From contig JAJRQQ010000015.1 in assembly GCA_024280155.1 (NCBI GenBank), positions 1 through 64,000 on the forward strand: a DNA stretch of 64,000 nucleotides, in the 5' to 3' direction. Each line of letters begins with the position of its first letter. The stretch's first letter is position 1. Below the pieces are notes generated by a model that was not told the origin of the DNA, made no database searches, and saw only the letters and a program-made list of their open reading frames with translations. Positions 9,187-18,158 of this stretch are shown here, piece after piece. Source of the stretch: Bacteroidota bacterium. GTDB lineage: Bacteria > Bacteroidota > Bacteroidia > Flavobacteriales_D > Crocinitomicaceae. The position numbers and the translations under genes are program-made.

Positions 9187-9963
9187 CTATATCATCCCTC
9201 GGATAATTCCTTTTTCAGAAGACTCTATAAAATCGATCAGTTCTTTTCTCAATTCCGAATCTGGCACACCTTCTTTGATTGCTACGAGACCTTTAGAAAC
9301 ATTGTTGTTCTGAACGTAAAGAGTCCTGTAAAAATCTTCTATTCCTCGTACGTCATCATCCGAAAAACCACGTCTTCTCAATCCGACAGAATTAACTCCT
9401 GCAAAAGTTAAAGGTTCACGAGCAGCTTTCACGTATGGCGGGATATCTTTCCTCACCAATGAAGCACCCCCAACAAAAGAATGTCGCCCAATACGAACAA
9501 ATTGTTGAGCAGCTACTTTTCCTTCAAGAATAGCAAAGTCATCAATAATTACATGACCTGACAGCCCTACATAACTTGCTAAAATAACATTGTTTCCTAT
9601 TTGACAATCATGCGCTACGTGCACATAAGTCATCAATAAGCAATTACTTCCAATTACTGTTTTCCATTTATCTTTCGTTCCACGGTGAATAGTCACGCAT
9701 TCACGAATCACTGTATTATCTCCAATTTCAACAGAAGTATCTTCTCCTTCAAATTTTAGATCTTGTGGTGTTACACCAATAACAGCACCAGGAAATATTT
9801 CACAATTTTTACCAATTATTGTATTCGGATATATTGTAACATTAGGATGGATCCGAGTCCCATCACCAATTGTAACATTCTCAAACACAGTAGAAAATGA
9901 GTCAACCCTCACTCCTTCTCCAAGAATTGCTTTTTCTGAAATATTTGCCTGTTTATTTATCAT
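9187..9963 (-). CDS. lpxA: Acyl-ACP--UDP-N-acetylglucosamine O-acyltransferase LpxA
   Basis: First enzyme of lipid A synthesis: adds a 3-hydroxyacyl chain to UDP-GlcNAc. The 258 residues form the left-handed beta helix of hexapeptide repeats (IGDGTRIHPNVTIYPN, IGKNCEIFPGAVIG). The catalytic His lies in MTYVHVAHDCQIGNN (~residue 120). A C-terminal helical region follows (GLRRRGFSDDDVRGIEDFYRTLY). Its ATG overlaps the stop of lpxC-fabZ (ATGA type), so the lpx genes form one operon. Confidence 0.97.
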   Translation of the reverse strand: MINKQANISEKAILGEGVRVDSFSTVFENVTIGDGTRIHPNVTIYPNTIIGKNCEIFPGAVIGVTPQDLKFEGEDTSVEIGDNTVIRECVTIHRGTKDKWKTVIGSNCLLMTYVHVAHDCQIGNNVILASYVGLSGHVIIDDFAILEGKVAAQQFVRIGRHSFVGGASLVRKDIPPYVKAAREPLTFAGVNSVGLRRRGFSDDDVRGIEDFYRTLYVQNNNVSKGLVAIKEGVPDSELRKELIDFIESSEKGIIRGMI

Positions 9964-11360
9964 CCTTTATCTTTAATAATTTGAGCAAGCATCTCTGCTT
10001 CCACCACTAATTTTCCATTCACATATCCTTTTCCACCCATATTCACTAAACCTCTACGAATCGGAGAAAGAAGCATCAATTCAAACACAACTGTATCACC
10101 AGGGATAACTTTCTGCTTAAATTTAACATTATCAATTTTCATGAAATAAGTTGAGTATAATTCAGGTTCGTCTACTTTACTCAAAGCGAATATCCCTCCA
10201 ACTTGAGCCATTGCTTCAACCATCAAAACTCCAGGAAAAATAGGATTTCCAGGAAAATGACCTGTAAAAATAGGCTCGTTCATTGTAATATTTTTCACCC
10301 CAACGATTGAGTCCTCATTAATTTCCATGATTTTATCAACCATTAAGAAAGGGAAACGGTGAGGTAGCATTCTCTCAATATCTATGATATCATAAAAAGG
10401 TTTTTTTGTGAGGTCACATTTCCTACCTTGTTTATTTTTATTTTTCCAATACTCTTTCAACACTTTAGCAAAACGAACATTTCCAGAATGCCCTGGTCTA
10501 GCTCCGAGAATATGCGCTTTGATCGGCACTCCGACCAATGCTAAATCACCAACGATATCAAGTAATTTATGTCGAGCAGGCTCATTTTCGAATTTCAACT
10601 TAGTACTATTAAGCACACCGATTCCATCAAACGAAATCTCTAAATCTTCTTTACCGAGTAACTTTGCTAATGAGTCGATTTCCTCTTGACTAATATTCTC
10701 TCTTTCAACAAGAACAATCGCATTATCTAGGTCCCCTCCTTTAATCAAATTATTTTTTGCTAAAAACTCTAATTCTCTTAAGAATACAAAGGTTCTACAC
10801 GGAGCAATATCTTTTGTAAACTCACCAATGTGATACATTGAAGCGTGTTGAGTCCCTAGAACGGGCGAATTATAATCCACCATCACCGTCATTCTGTAAT
10901 GATCATCTGGTATCGCTAAAAACTCAATTCCTTTATCCAAATCTTCCCATTTGATGTTCTCATCAAGTTCAAGATAAATTCTTTCTTTATTTTGGTCTTC
11001 GTAACCTGCATTTTCAATTGCTTGTACAAATAACAAAGAACTTCCGTCCATAATTGGCACTTCAGGTCCGTCAATTTTAATTAAAGCATTGTCAACTTGA
11101 CAACCATAAAGAGCTGCAAGAATATGTTCTGTAGTGTAAACACGAGCTCCATTTTGCTCTAATGTTGTTCCACGATCAGTAGCCACAACTAAGTCACAAT
11201 CTGCTTTAATCATTGGTTCTCCATCAAGATCAACTCGTTGGAACTTATATCCATGATTCTCTTTTGCCGGAACAATTTCAAGGTTTACTTTTTCTCCCGT
11301 ATGTAAACCGATCCCTGTAAGTTTAACTGCTTTCGCAAGCGTTCTTTGCATTTCAGCCAT
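9960..11360 (-). CDS. lpxC/fabZ: Bifunctional UDP-3-O-acyl-GlcNAc deacetylase / 3-hydroxyacyl-ACP dehydratase (LpxC-FabZ)
   Basis: A single 466-residue fusion. Residues ~1-300 are LpxC, the zinc deacetylase that commits to lipid A: GIGLHTGEKV, TTEHILAAL (zinc His), ARHKLLDIVGDLAL (zinc His/Asp) and GHSGN (catalytic His). Residues ~320-466 are FabZ, a hot-dog dehydratase of fatty-acid synthesis: IERMLPHRFPFLMVD and FTGHFPGNPIFPGVLMVEAM, with the active-site His and Glu. The fusion is normal for Bacteroidota. It starts 3 nt after lpxD ends. Confidence 0.98.
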   Translation of the reverse strand: MAEMQRTLAKAVKLTGIGLHTGEKVNLEIVPAKENHGYKFQRVDLDGEPMIKADCDLVVATDRGTTLEQNGARVYTTEHILAALYGCQVDNALIKIDGPEVPIMDGSSLLFVQAIENAGYEDQNKERIYLELDENIKWEDLDKGIEFLAIPDDHYRMTVMVDYNSPVLGTQHASMYHIGEFTKDIAPCRTFVFLRELEFLAKNNLIKGGDLDNAIVLVERENISQEEIDSLAKLLGKEDLEISFDGIGVLNSTKLKFENEPARHKLLDIVGDLALVGVPIKAHILGARPGHSGNVRFAKVLKEYWKNKNKQGRKCDLTKKPFYDIIDIERMLPHRFPFLMVDKIMEINEDSIVGVKNITMNEPIFTGHFPGNPIFPGVLMVEAMAQVGGIFALSKVDEPELYSTYFMKIDNVKFKQKVIPGDTVVFELMLLSPIRRGLVNMGGKGYVNGKLVVEAEMLAQIIKDKG

Positions 11361-11363
11361 TGA

Positions 11364-12407
11364 TTATTTATCTTTAATTAATTCTTTTATTTGTTGTTCC
11401 AACGCCTGTAATCTTGTTAAAATACGCGGCAATCTTCTAAAACCTAAATACGATTTTTTATAATCTGTACTCTCATATGCAGGTGACCCCATATATGTTT
11501 TCTTTTCTTTTAAATCTCCAACTACACCTGACTGAGCAGCAATCATAACTTGATCACCAACTTTTAAATGCCCTGCAAGTCCAACTTGACCACCGATAAG
11601 TACATTGTTTCCAATTTTACAAGAACCTGCAATTCCAACTTGAGCTGCCATTGCTGAATTCACTCCAACTTCAACATTATGTCCAATCTGCACTAAATTA
11701 TCAATCTTAGCTCCTTTTCGAATAATTGTACTTCCCATTGTTGCTCTATCAATCGTCGAATTCGCTCCCACATCCACATTATCTTCCAAGACAACATTTC
11801 CGATTTGAGGAATTTTTTGAAAAACACCATTTTCGTCAGGATTAAATCCGAATCCATCAGCACCTATAACAGCTCCGGCATGAATAATACAATTTTCTCC
11901 GATGACACAGTCACGATAAATCGTTGCTCCAGGGTAAATAATCGTTCCATTCCCTACCGTAACGTTGTTTGCAATTGTAACGTTAGGATGAATTACGACA
12001 TTATCACCAACCACACAATTTTTTCCGATATATGCATGAGCTCCTAAAAAAATATCTTTGCCAATTCTCGCAGATTCACTAATAAAAGAAGGTTGTTCAA
12101 TTCGAGGTTCCTCTTTCGTCATAGAATCGTACAACTCTAACAACTTGCCGAAGCAAGCGTAAGCATCTTCAACTTTAATGATTGTTAATGATTTCGGTAA
12201 TTCTTTCGACGGCTCAAAAGTAGTATTAACAATACAAACACTCGATTCAGTGTCGTAAATAAATTCTTCATATTTTGGATTACCTAAGAAAGAAAGTGCT
12301 CCAGAAAAGCCTTCTTCAATCTTAGCCAATGCACTAACTTCGACAGAAGGATTCCCTTCAACTATCCCCTCTAATAAACCAGCAATTTGCTCAGCAGTAA
12401 ATTTCAT
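11364..12407 (-). CDS. lpxD: UDP-3-O-acylglucosamine N-acyltransferase LpxD
   Basis: Third lipid A enzyme, N-acylating UDP-3-O-acyl-GlcN. The 347 residues have the N-terminal uridine-binding LpxD domain (FTAEQIAGLLEG...VSALAKIEEG), a long run of hexapeptide repeats (VVGDNVVIHPNVTIANNVTVG...), the IQIGHNVEVG block that carries the catalytic His, and a C-terminal helix. It heads the lpxD-lpxC/fabZ-lpxA operon. A perfect TAnnTTTG element is 5 nt before the ATG. Confidence 0.97.
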   Translation of the reverse strand: MKFTAEQIAGLLEGIVEGNPSVEVSALAKIEEGFSGALSFLGNPKYEEFIYDTESSVCIVNTTFEPSKELPKSLTIIKVEDAYACFGKLLELYDSMTKEEPRIEQPSFISESARIGKDIFLGAHAYIGKNCVVGDNVVIHPNVTIANNVTVGNGTIIYPGATIYRDCVIGENCIIHAGAVIGADGFGFNPDENGVFQKIPQIGNVVLEDNVDVGANSTIDRATMGSTIIRKGAKIDNLVQIGHNVEVGVNSAMAAQVGIAGSCKIGNNVLIGGQVGLAGHLKVGDQVMIAAQSGVVGDLKEKKTYMGSPAYESTDYKKSYLGFRRLPRILTRLQALEQQIKELIKDK

Positions 12408-12412
12408 AGTAT

Positions 12413-12420
12413 CAAAAATA
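12413..12420 (-). promoter_or_regulatory. -7 promoter element for the lpxD operon
   Basis: On the minus strand TATTTTTG, a perfect match to the Bacteroidota -7 consensus TAnnTTTG, with only 5 nt to the lpxD ATG. The expected start of transcription falls at or next to the start codon, which implies a leaderless or nearly leaderless mRNA. I see no TTG at the -33 position. Confidence 0.5.
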
Positions 12421-12477
12421 AAAAAACATTGATTATATGAGACATGAATGTAATTTATTTATTCACATTTATCTTGT

Positions 12478-13175
12478 TCATTCCTCAATTATTGGATCCA
12501 AACACTTTTCACTTCCTTCAAATTCGAATGAAATCAAGTTTAATTTATCTTTGTACCAAATAAAATTTGCACCTATTTTCTTGTGCTCATATTCTAAATA
12601 AATAAAATGCTCAGCCTTAGGTCGCATACTTAAATCGGTCTTTTCGAAATCGATACGTCCATTGTCAATGATGCTTTTTAAAATTTCCTGAGGATTCTCT
12701 AAACCTAATTCCTTTTGTTGACAAGCCAATATTTCAGTAGTATCAACGTAAACTAAATTATCATCCATTGGGAAATGGATAAACTTTCCTACCCCTTTTT
12801 TTGACGTTGATTTAACTTCTTTCTTAACATTTACAAAGACTTGAGAAATAAAACTTTCTGCAGGTAAAGTAAATGCATACGTTATTCCTTCTCTCTCTAT
12901 AATGTAACATTTATGCTCCTGATCTTTATTGCTTTCACTAAAAAGGATGTCTCCATCATTTAAAACTTGAACCACATCATCCGTAGATAAACTCATCTTT
13001 AACATTTGTTTTTCAGTGTCATTATCGACAACTAAACTCGGTCAAGAATAGTGTTCTTTACGCGATTCGAAGGCAACCAAGAACAACCTCTATTTTGAAA
13101 GAAGAAAATGACAAAAATGATTCCGAATCCGAATCCAACTCCATAATACTTCAACCTTTTCATTATTGATTTCAT
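12478..13175 (-). pseudogene. DUF4258-like membrane-anchored protein, split by a -1 frameshift
   Basis: From ATG 13175 the frame encodes MKSIMKRLKYYG, one membrane helix (GFGFGIIFVIFFF) and NRGCSWLPSNRVKNTILDRV, then a TAG at 13034-13032. The next frame continues at once with LVVDNDTEKQMLKMSLSTDD and runs to 12478. One extra base in the T3 run at 13034-13036 joins them into about 232 residues. The N-terminal helix plus 'CxxLPNxRV' and the pattern 'VVQVLNDGDILFSES' resemble the DUF4258 family; a second similar unit may follow (IIDNGRIDFEKTDL). No function is known to me. The short overlap (under 12 nt) between the frames argues for a single-base change in one gene. Family call moderate. Confidence 0.6.
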
Positions 13176-13248
13176 GTATTTTTTTTTAGTTCTGCAAAAG
13201 TACGACTATTTAAAAGAAATAATACAAGGCCATTGCATTAATAAGCAT

Positions 13249-13275
13249 AAAAAAAGCACCCTAAAAGAGTGCTTT
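13249..13275 (-). terminator. Rho-independent terminator after trxA
   Basis: On the minus strand AAAGCACTC, loop TTTTA, GGGTGCTTT followed by TTTT. Nine paired positions with one G-T wobble. It begins 24 nt after the trxA stop codon. Confidence 0.8.
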
Positions 13276-13298
13276 CCAATTTCATATCGGTGAATGAA

Positions 13299-13616
13299 TT
13301 ACAATAAAGCATCCAATTTCTCAGTCAGCTGTGCTTTTGGCACTGCTCCAACTGATTTATCAGCAACTTCTCCGTTTTTAATAAATAACACTGTAGGAAT
13401 ATTTCTAACACCAAACTGAGCTGAAACCCCTGGGTTCTCATCAACATTCACCTTAGCTATAACTGCTTTTCCTTCATATTCTCCAGCCATTTCCTCAATA
13501 ACTGGACCTATCATTCTACAAGGCCCGCACCATGCTGCCCCAAAATCAACCACTACTGGTTTATCTGATTTCAATACTAACTCTTCAAAATTTGCATCTG
13601 TAATTTCAACTGCCAT
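13299..13616 (-). CDS. trxA: Thioredoxin
   Basis: A 105-residue cytoplasmic disulfide reductase. The active site is WCGPC (W29, C30, C33), with the cis-Pro loop [12 protein letters not shown] and the structural Asp in VVVDFGA. The length is standard for Trx1. It is a single-gene unit with its own terminator downstream and about 107 nt of A/T-rich DNA upstream. Confidence 0.98.
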   Translation of the reverse strand: MAVEITDANFEELVLKSDKPVVVDFGAAWCGPCRMIGPVIEEMAGEYEGKAVIAKVNVDENPGVSAQFGVRNIPTVLFIKNGEVADKSVGAVPKAQLTEKLDALL

Positions 13617-13723
13617 AACTTTATTTTTAAATCTATTTTTATTTTTAAATTTTGCACTAAATTAATTGTAAATTTTAATTGACAATAATTTTGCCAAGAA
13701 AAAAATCGCGACTTATTGTCATG

Positions 13724-14121
13724 TTAACCATTAATCACGGTCATTTTTTTAACTGTTTTTTGATTTTCAGTAAGTAAACCGTAGAAATATTCACCATTCG
13801 GGATTTTAGTTGAATCAAAGCGAACGATATTCCCGCCCTTTGAACATTCCTCGTTGGAAACCTCCAAATAATCATTCATTTGACTATCCAAAATAACAAT
13901 TCTTACCTTCCTCACCTCATTAGACGTAAAGTAGAATACAATTTCTCCTGAGGTTGGATTTTTTTCAATTGTTGAGAGAATACAATAATCCTCGTGTTGA
14001 ATCGCACCTTTACCCATCTTATTTAACAACCATTTATAAAAATGTAAGAGACTAAAGCCACCAAAGACACCCACAGCATCCCTATTAAAACATCTCCGAA
14101 AGAAAAACCTACTAAAATCAT
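13724..14121 (-). pseudogene. Small membrane-anchored protein with a beta-sandwich tail, apparently frameshifted
   Basis: An ATG at 14121, one base after the stop of the DUF493 gene, opens MILVGFSFGDVLIGMLWVSL, a good membrane helix, and stops at 14023. The adjacent frame stays open across this end and continues with LNKMGKGAIQHEDYC to 13724. One extra T near 14026 (…NGC to LNKMG) would make one 132-residue protein. The C-terminal half (GEIVFYFTSN, VRIVILDSQ, IPNGEYFYGLLTENQKTV) has the strand pattern of a T9SS sorting-type or Ig-like domain. If the frames are not joined, the downstream part would start at ATG 14017 and lose its membrane anchor. No function assigned. Confidence 0.5.
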
Positions 14122-14122
14122 A

Positions 14123-14389
14123 TTACATCGCTATTACACCTTTGACTTTCGCCATTTTTTCATATTTCTCTATAATTGAATCAACATCCAGCATTAACTC
14201 TTTCACTTTTACACTGACAAAACGACCCGTTTTAGATTTTGTTAATTTCACATCTGCACTATCGTCAAACATTGAAGTAACTTTAGACAAAGTTTCATGA
14301 TTATTTGGTGAAATAAATAAAAAAAGATACACGTTTGGCCACTCTTGTAGATCTAATTGTGTTCTCAGTTTACTAAAAATATCAGACAT
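14123..14389 (-). CDS. DUF493 family protein (YbeD-like)
   Basis: An 88-residue protein with the ferredoxin-like DUF493 fold: WPNVYLFLFISPNNHETLSKV, then SKTGRFVSVKVKELMLDVDSIIEKYE. The family has no firm function; E. coli YbeD lies by lipoate genes. I start at ATG 14389 (MSDIFSK), which overlaps the stop of the gene upstream; an in-frame TTG three codons earlier is less likely. It is translationally coupled in the menI-menF-menD transcription unit. Confidence 0.8.
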   Translation of the reverse strand: MSDIFSKLRTQLDLQEWPNVYLFLFISPNNHETLSKVTSMFDDSADVKLTKSKTGRFVSVKVKELMLDVDSIIEKYEKMAKVKGVIAM

Positions 14390-14972
14390 TTTCTTCAAAT
14401 TTAGACCACAAATATAATCGAATTGCTTCTTGTTTCAATAAATTATCATCACTTAGGTGATTTATTTCTGTAAATTTTGTTAAACCTAATGAATTAAACC
14501 GTTTTAATTCTTCGTAAATTTTCATAACATCAGGTTCAATCGACATCTTGACATTTTCGGTTTCAGTTAAAAGACTCACTCCGTCCTTCCAACAATCTGC
14601 ATTCTTACTATAGTTTTCAATGAGTTGATTAACGTAGTATTCTACCTCTACATAGGTTTTAGATTGAAAAATAGCTAAATTAATATTCATTTCATTCTCC
14701 CCAAACAAACGAAAAGCATCAACGACATTTTCTACCGTAGAAAAATCCTTTAACGATATTTCGATTTCAGCAACAGGTATTTCTTTTCCCAACAAAAATT
14801 CTTTGGCTTCGAATAGGTGTTGCAACTTTATTATTTTAGCATTAAAGAGTTTCGTAAAAGGTACTTTAGAAACAAAAAACGACCTGTATTCAAAAAAAGC
14901 ATCGTCAAAAGCATCTTCAACATCATCAATATCTTGACACCCCAAATAATGAAACGCTTCTTCCTTTGTCAT
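14382..14972 (-). CDS. Conserved hypothetical protein downstream of menD
   Basis: I do not recognise this 196-residue protein. It has no signal peptide and no membrane segment, is acidic and probably mostly helical (MTKEEAFHYLGCQDIDDVED, DDAFFEYRSFFV). It overlaps the menD stop by 4 nt (ATGA type) and the DUF493 gene by 8 nt, so it is made together with the menaquinone enzymes. That context is the only hint to its role. Confidence 0.75.
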   Translation of the reverse strand: MTKEEAFHYLGCQDIDDVEDAFDDAFFEYRSFFVSKVPFTKLFNAKIIKLQHLFEAKEFLLGKEIPVAEIEISLKDFSTVENVVDAFRLFGENEMNINLAIFQSKTYVEVEYYVNQLIENYSKNADCWKDGVSLLTETENVKMSIEPDVMKIYEELKRFNSLGLTKFTEINHLSDDNLLKQEAIRLYLWSKFEENV

Positions 14973-16672
14973 TTTTGCTTTATATAAGAAAAATATTTTT
15001 TTAATTCCACATCATTCACTTCTGAAGATGTAAAAATTTCCAGGATTCTTGGGCGATCAGTTTCTGACGATTGATAAAACGAAGAAATTTTCTCTTCCAA
15101 AACATTCAACGAATCGACTCTTTGATAATCAACACGAAATGCAGCCGCGATATTATCTGCCGTATAAGTGTGTTTTGCTACGAAATATTTCTCCAATTGA
15201 TTGGTTTTTTGTGGTCCATCAATGATTTTAAAAATCCCCCCCCCCTGATTGTTTATTATGATAATACAAAAGTTATTTTTGATGTAATCATTCCACAAAG
15301 CATTGCTGTCGTATAAAAAAGAAATATCTCCCGTTAATAAAACATTCAATTTATTTGGTGTGACATAAGCTATTCCAGCAGCAGTTGATGTGCAACCATC
15401 AATCCCACTAGTTCCTCGATTAGAATAATAATTCACTGACTGAATCGGATCAAACAATTGACAATACCGAACAATAGAACTATTCCCCATGTGGAGATTT
15501 ATTTTTTCTGGAAGAAAATCAAGAATTGTTTCCACTACTTTAAGATCAGAAAAAGGATTTTTTTGCAGATACCCTCTCAACTCATCATTGGTCAAGACAT
15601 CCAGTTGCTTCCATTTATTTCCAAATGTAGTTTGAAAACGTTCTATGTTCATTTTTTGCAATTCTGTCAAGAAAGCCAATGCAGAACACTCAAAATGTCT
15701 TGTCAAATGTCGGTATGTATCCATTTTAGGGAAAGAATATCCAATATTCCAATGCTCTTTCAAATTCGATTCTCGCAGAAACGATTTGATTTTTTTTGAA
15801 ATTATTGCACCCCCGATTGTAATTAAAAGATCCGGTTGGAATTCACTCAATTCATCTTCAGAAATAGCCGCCAATGTTCTATCGATACAATGCACAAAAA
15901 GGCTTCCTTTGAGATTAGATGTATTTTCTACGAGTATGACTACTGATGAATCCGTCGAAAAGAATTCTAAAACAGATTGCAACATCCCGTTTTCAGGTAT
16001 TTGCCCACAAAGAATCATCTTTTTAGGCAGAGTATTCCATTTCTTTTGAATTTCTTTTGTTTCTATGTCTGAGAATAGAAAAGTTTCTTGTCGAGAAGAA
16101 CACAATTCTATGGATTGAGTTATTTCTTGTTCTACAACTTCATACAAAGGTTCTGAAACAGGCACATTAAAATGAATAGGGCCGAGCCAAGTTTCTGTTG
16201 CCTTACTAAAAGCTATTCCAACCTGTTCAATTAACTCTCCTACCTCTAAATCACCCTCAACAAACTCATTGATTTCAACCTCAGCCCGCACATGTTTACC
16301 AAAAACATTTTTTTGCATAATTGTCTGCCCACTCCCGTGATTAATCCACTCTGAAGGTCGATCTGCAGAGATCACAACCAATGGAACTTTTTGATAATAT
16401 GCTTCCGCAACAGCAGGAAAGTAATTTAAGACAGCAGAGCCAGAGGTACACACAACACCTACTGGTTCATTCAATTCTTGTCCCATCCCCATTGCAAAAA
16501 AACCAGCAGAACGTTCGTCATGAATGACAACTGTCTCAATTTTTGGGTGCTCATCAAAAGCAATAATTAATGGTGCATTACGAGAACCTGGCGAACAAAC
16601 GACGTTTTTCATGCCATTTCGATAACATTCTTCGACAAAAAGTGCGACTCCTGATTTATTTGTTGTTTTCAT
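14969..16672 (-). CDS. menD: 2-succinyl-5-enolpyruvyl-6-hydroxy-3-cyclohexene-1-carboxylate synthase MenD
   Basis: ThDP-dependent enzyme that joins isochorismate and 2-oxoglutarate in menaquinone synthesis. The 567 residues show the three-domain fold: VVCSPGSRNAPL and HDERSAGFFAMG at the N-terminus, GSAVLNYFPAVAEAYY, and the ThDP-Mg motif GDISFLYDSNALW with NNQGGGIFKII near residue 470. The GGG codons create a run of ten G (15236-15245), unusual in such A/T-rich DNA. It lies 12 nt behind menF. Confidence 0.97.
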   Translation of the reverse strand: MKTTNKSGVALFVEECYRNGMKNVVCSPGSRNAPLIIAFDEHPKIETVVIHDERSAGFFAMGMGQELNEPVGVVCTSGSAVLNYFPAVAEAYYQKVPLVVISADRPSEWINHGSGQTIMQKNVFGKHVRAEVEINEFVEGDLEVGELIEQVGIAFSKATETWLGPIHFNVPVSEPLYEVVEQEITQSIELCSSRQETFLFSDIETKEIQKKWNTLPKKMILCGQIPENGMLQSVLEFFSTDSSVVILVENTSNLKGSLFVHCIDRTLAAISEDELSEFQPDLLITIGGAIISKKIKSFLRESNLKEHWNIGYSFPKMDTYRHLTRHFECSALAFLTELQKMNIERFQTTFGNKWKQLDVLTNDELRGYLQKNPFSDLKVVETILDFLPEKINLHMGNSSIVRYCQLFDPIQSVNYYSNRGTSGIDGCTSTAAGIAYVTPNKLNVLLTGDISFLYDSNALWNDYIKNNFCIIIINNQGGGIFKIIDGPQKTNQLEKYFVAKHTYTADNIAAAFRVDYQRVDSLNVLEEKISSFYQSSETDRPRILEIFTSSEVNDVELKKYFSYIKQK

Positions 16673-16684
16673 GCGATGACAAAG

Positions 16685-17647
16685 CTAATTCTTTTGCATC
16701 ACATTTAATAGTGTTTCTGCTTTTCGTTCGGTTTCATTCCATTCTTTTTCTAAATTCGAATCTTTTGTAAAACCTCCTCCAAGGTATAAAAAAGACTTAT
16801 CTTCCTGTATTTCAGCGCATCTCAGATTAACAAACAAATTCGTTTCATTCTCGGAGATTAAACCAATTACTCCTGCATAAAATTTACGTTGATGTTTTTC
16901 GACTTCCTCAATCAATGCTAAAGATTCTTTTCTTGGCAGACCTGAAACAGCTGGAGTAGGATGTAAATTCTCTACTAAAGTTAGAATCTCTTTTTGCGCT
17001 ATCTCGAATTGAAACTGAGTTCGAAGATGCTTCACAGGTCCTGCGGTCAACTCATCTCTTTTACTTATTCTAACATTCTTTATGACGGAATTCTCCAATT
17101 GTTCCTGAACAAAATCAGTGACATATTGTTGTTCTTCTATTTCTTTCGTTGACCATTTATCTGGAGAATCATTTGACAAAGTTCCTGCTAGAGCAATGGT
17201 TTTTGCGTTTCCATTGGTTGATTCCAGTAAGATTTCAGGAGTTGCTCCAATCCAAGTTCCAAATAAAGGGCTTGAAATGAGATAAACAAGAGCATTCGGA
17301 TAAGACACACAAAGGTGATCAAATAAATCTCGAATATCAAAAGAATTGTCTATTTGTTTTACGCGAGAGAAAATTGCTTTTGAAAGCTTCTGTTTTTTTA
17401 ATTTTTGAAGAAAGTCACTTGCACATTTTAAGTATTCTTCTTTCGATAAACATTTTACATTTTCCGAAGAAAAAAATAGATTAGTACCATCAAATTCTTT
17501 CTCGACAAAAATATATTTCTCTTTCAAATTAAAATCTGCAACCACGAAACCATTTTGACCAGAAAAATTTTCTACTTTATTAAAAGTACCCGTCATTTTT
17601 TGTATTTCTCCTTTAGGGAAACGGTAAAAAAGTGTATCTCCTTTCAT
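16685..17647 (-). CDS. menF: Isochorismate synthase (MenF/EntC family)
   Basis: Converts chorismate to isochorismate, the entry to menaquinone synthesis. The 320 residues carry the chorismate-binding fold: KLSKAIFSRVKQID, FGTWIGATPEILLE, TIALAGT and LHPTPAVSGLPRKESL, KFYAGVIGLI and NLRCAEIQ with the Mg-binding Glu. It is shorter at the N-terminus than E. coli MenF (~430), as in other Flavobacteria. The ATG overlaps the menI stop (TAATG). Confidence 0.93.
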   Translation of the reverse strand: MKGDTLFYRFPKGEIQKMTGTFNKVENFSGQNGFVVADFNLKEKYIFVEKEFDGTNLFFSSENVKCLSKEEYLKCASDFLQKLKKQKLSKAIFSRVKQIDNSFDIRDLFDHLCVSYPNALVYLISSPLFGTWIGATPEILLESTNGNAKTIALAGTLSNDSPDKWSTKEIEEQQYVTDFVQEQLENSVIKNVRISKRDELTAGPVKHLRTQFQFEIAQKEILTLVENLHPTPAVSGLPRKESLALIEEVEKHQRKFYAGVIGLISENETNLFVNLRCAEIQEDKSFLYLGGGFTKDSNLEKEWNETERKAETLLNVMQKN

Positions 17648-18069
17648 TACTTCTTTTGAACGATCATCACGGTCAATCTTCCTGAAGAAATCAATCGATT
17701 TGTTTCCTCATCTCTAATTTCAGCTGTCCAAACGTGCGTTTTTTTTCCTTTATGAATAATTTTCGCTGTTCCGATAACATTTCCAGAACGAGCAGAACCG
17801 ACATGATTTGCATTAACTTCGAGTCCTACAGGATATTCTTTTTCTAAATCAATCAACAAACTTGAACCCACAGACCCAAGACTGTCAACCAGCACAACAC
17901 TTGCTCCACCGTGCAACAAACCAAGAGGTTGATGCGTACGATGATCAACGGGCATTCTTGCTGAAATTTGATTTTCATCATAGCTCAAAACTTCAATTCC
18001 AAGATACTCAATTAAAGTATTTTTATTAAAGTCATTGATTTGTTTTAGGGTTATTTTCTCATTCTGCAT
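17647..18069 (-). CDS. menI: Hot-dog thioesterase, probable DHNA-CoA thioesterase
   Basis: A 140-residue PaaI/YdiI-type hot-dog protein. PVDHRTHQPLGLLHGGASVVLVDSLGS is the 4-hydroxybenzoyl-CoA thioesterase signature, with the catalytic acid in the helix after HGG. As first gene of the menI-menF-menD unit it most likely hydrolyses 1,4-dihydroxy-2-naphthoyl-CoA; this is an inference from context, since the family acts on several aryl/acyl-CoAs. Confidence 0.85.
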   Translation of the reverse strand: MQNEKITLKQINDFNKNTLIEYLGIEVLSYDENQISARMPVDHRTHQPLGLLHGGASVVLVDSLGSVGSSLLIDLEKEYPVGLEVNANHVGSARSGNVIGTAKIIHKGKKTHVWTAEIRDEETNRLISSGRLTVMIVQKK

Positions 18070-18073
18070 AAAG

Positions 18074-18103
18074 CAAATTTACGGAGTGAAAATGAATTAA
18101 CAA
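18074..18103 (-). promoter_or_regulatory. Promoter of the menI-menF-menD operon, apparently leaderless
   Basis: On the minus strand TTG (18103-18101), 19 nt, then TAAATTTG (18081-18074). Both elements and the spacing fit the Bacteroidota sigma consensus TTG-N19-TAnnTTTG. Only 4 nt separate the -7 element from the ATG, so transcription should start at about the start codon. Confidence 0.75.
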
Positions 18104-18158
18104 CAATTCAACGTTGAACTTTATTTTTTTTCTTTTATAATCACATTCATTTAAGTGT

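Noticed and set aside
9960-11360. LpxC-FabZ fusion as a novelty
   Set aside because: This fusion is standard in Bacteroidota.
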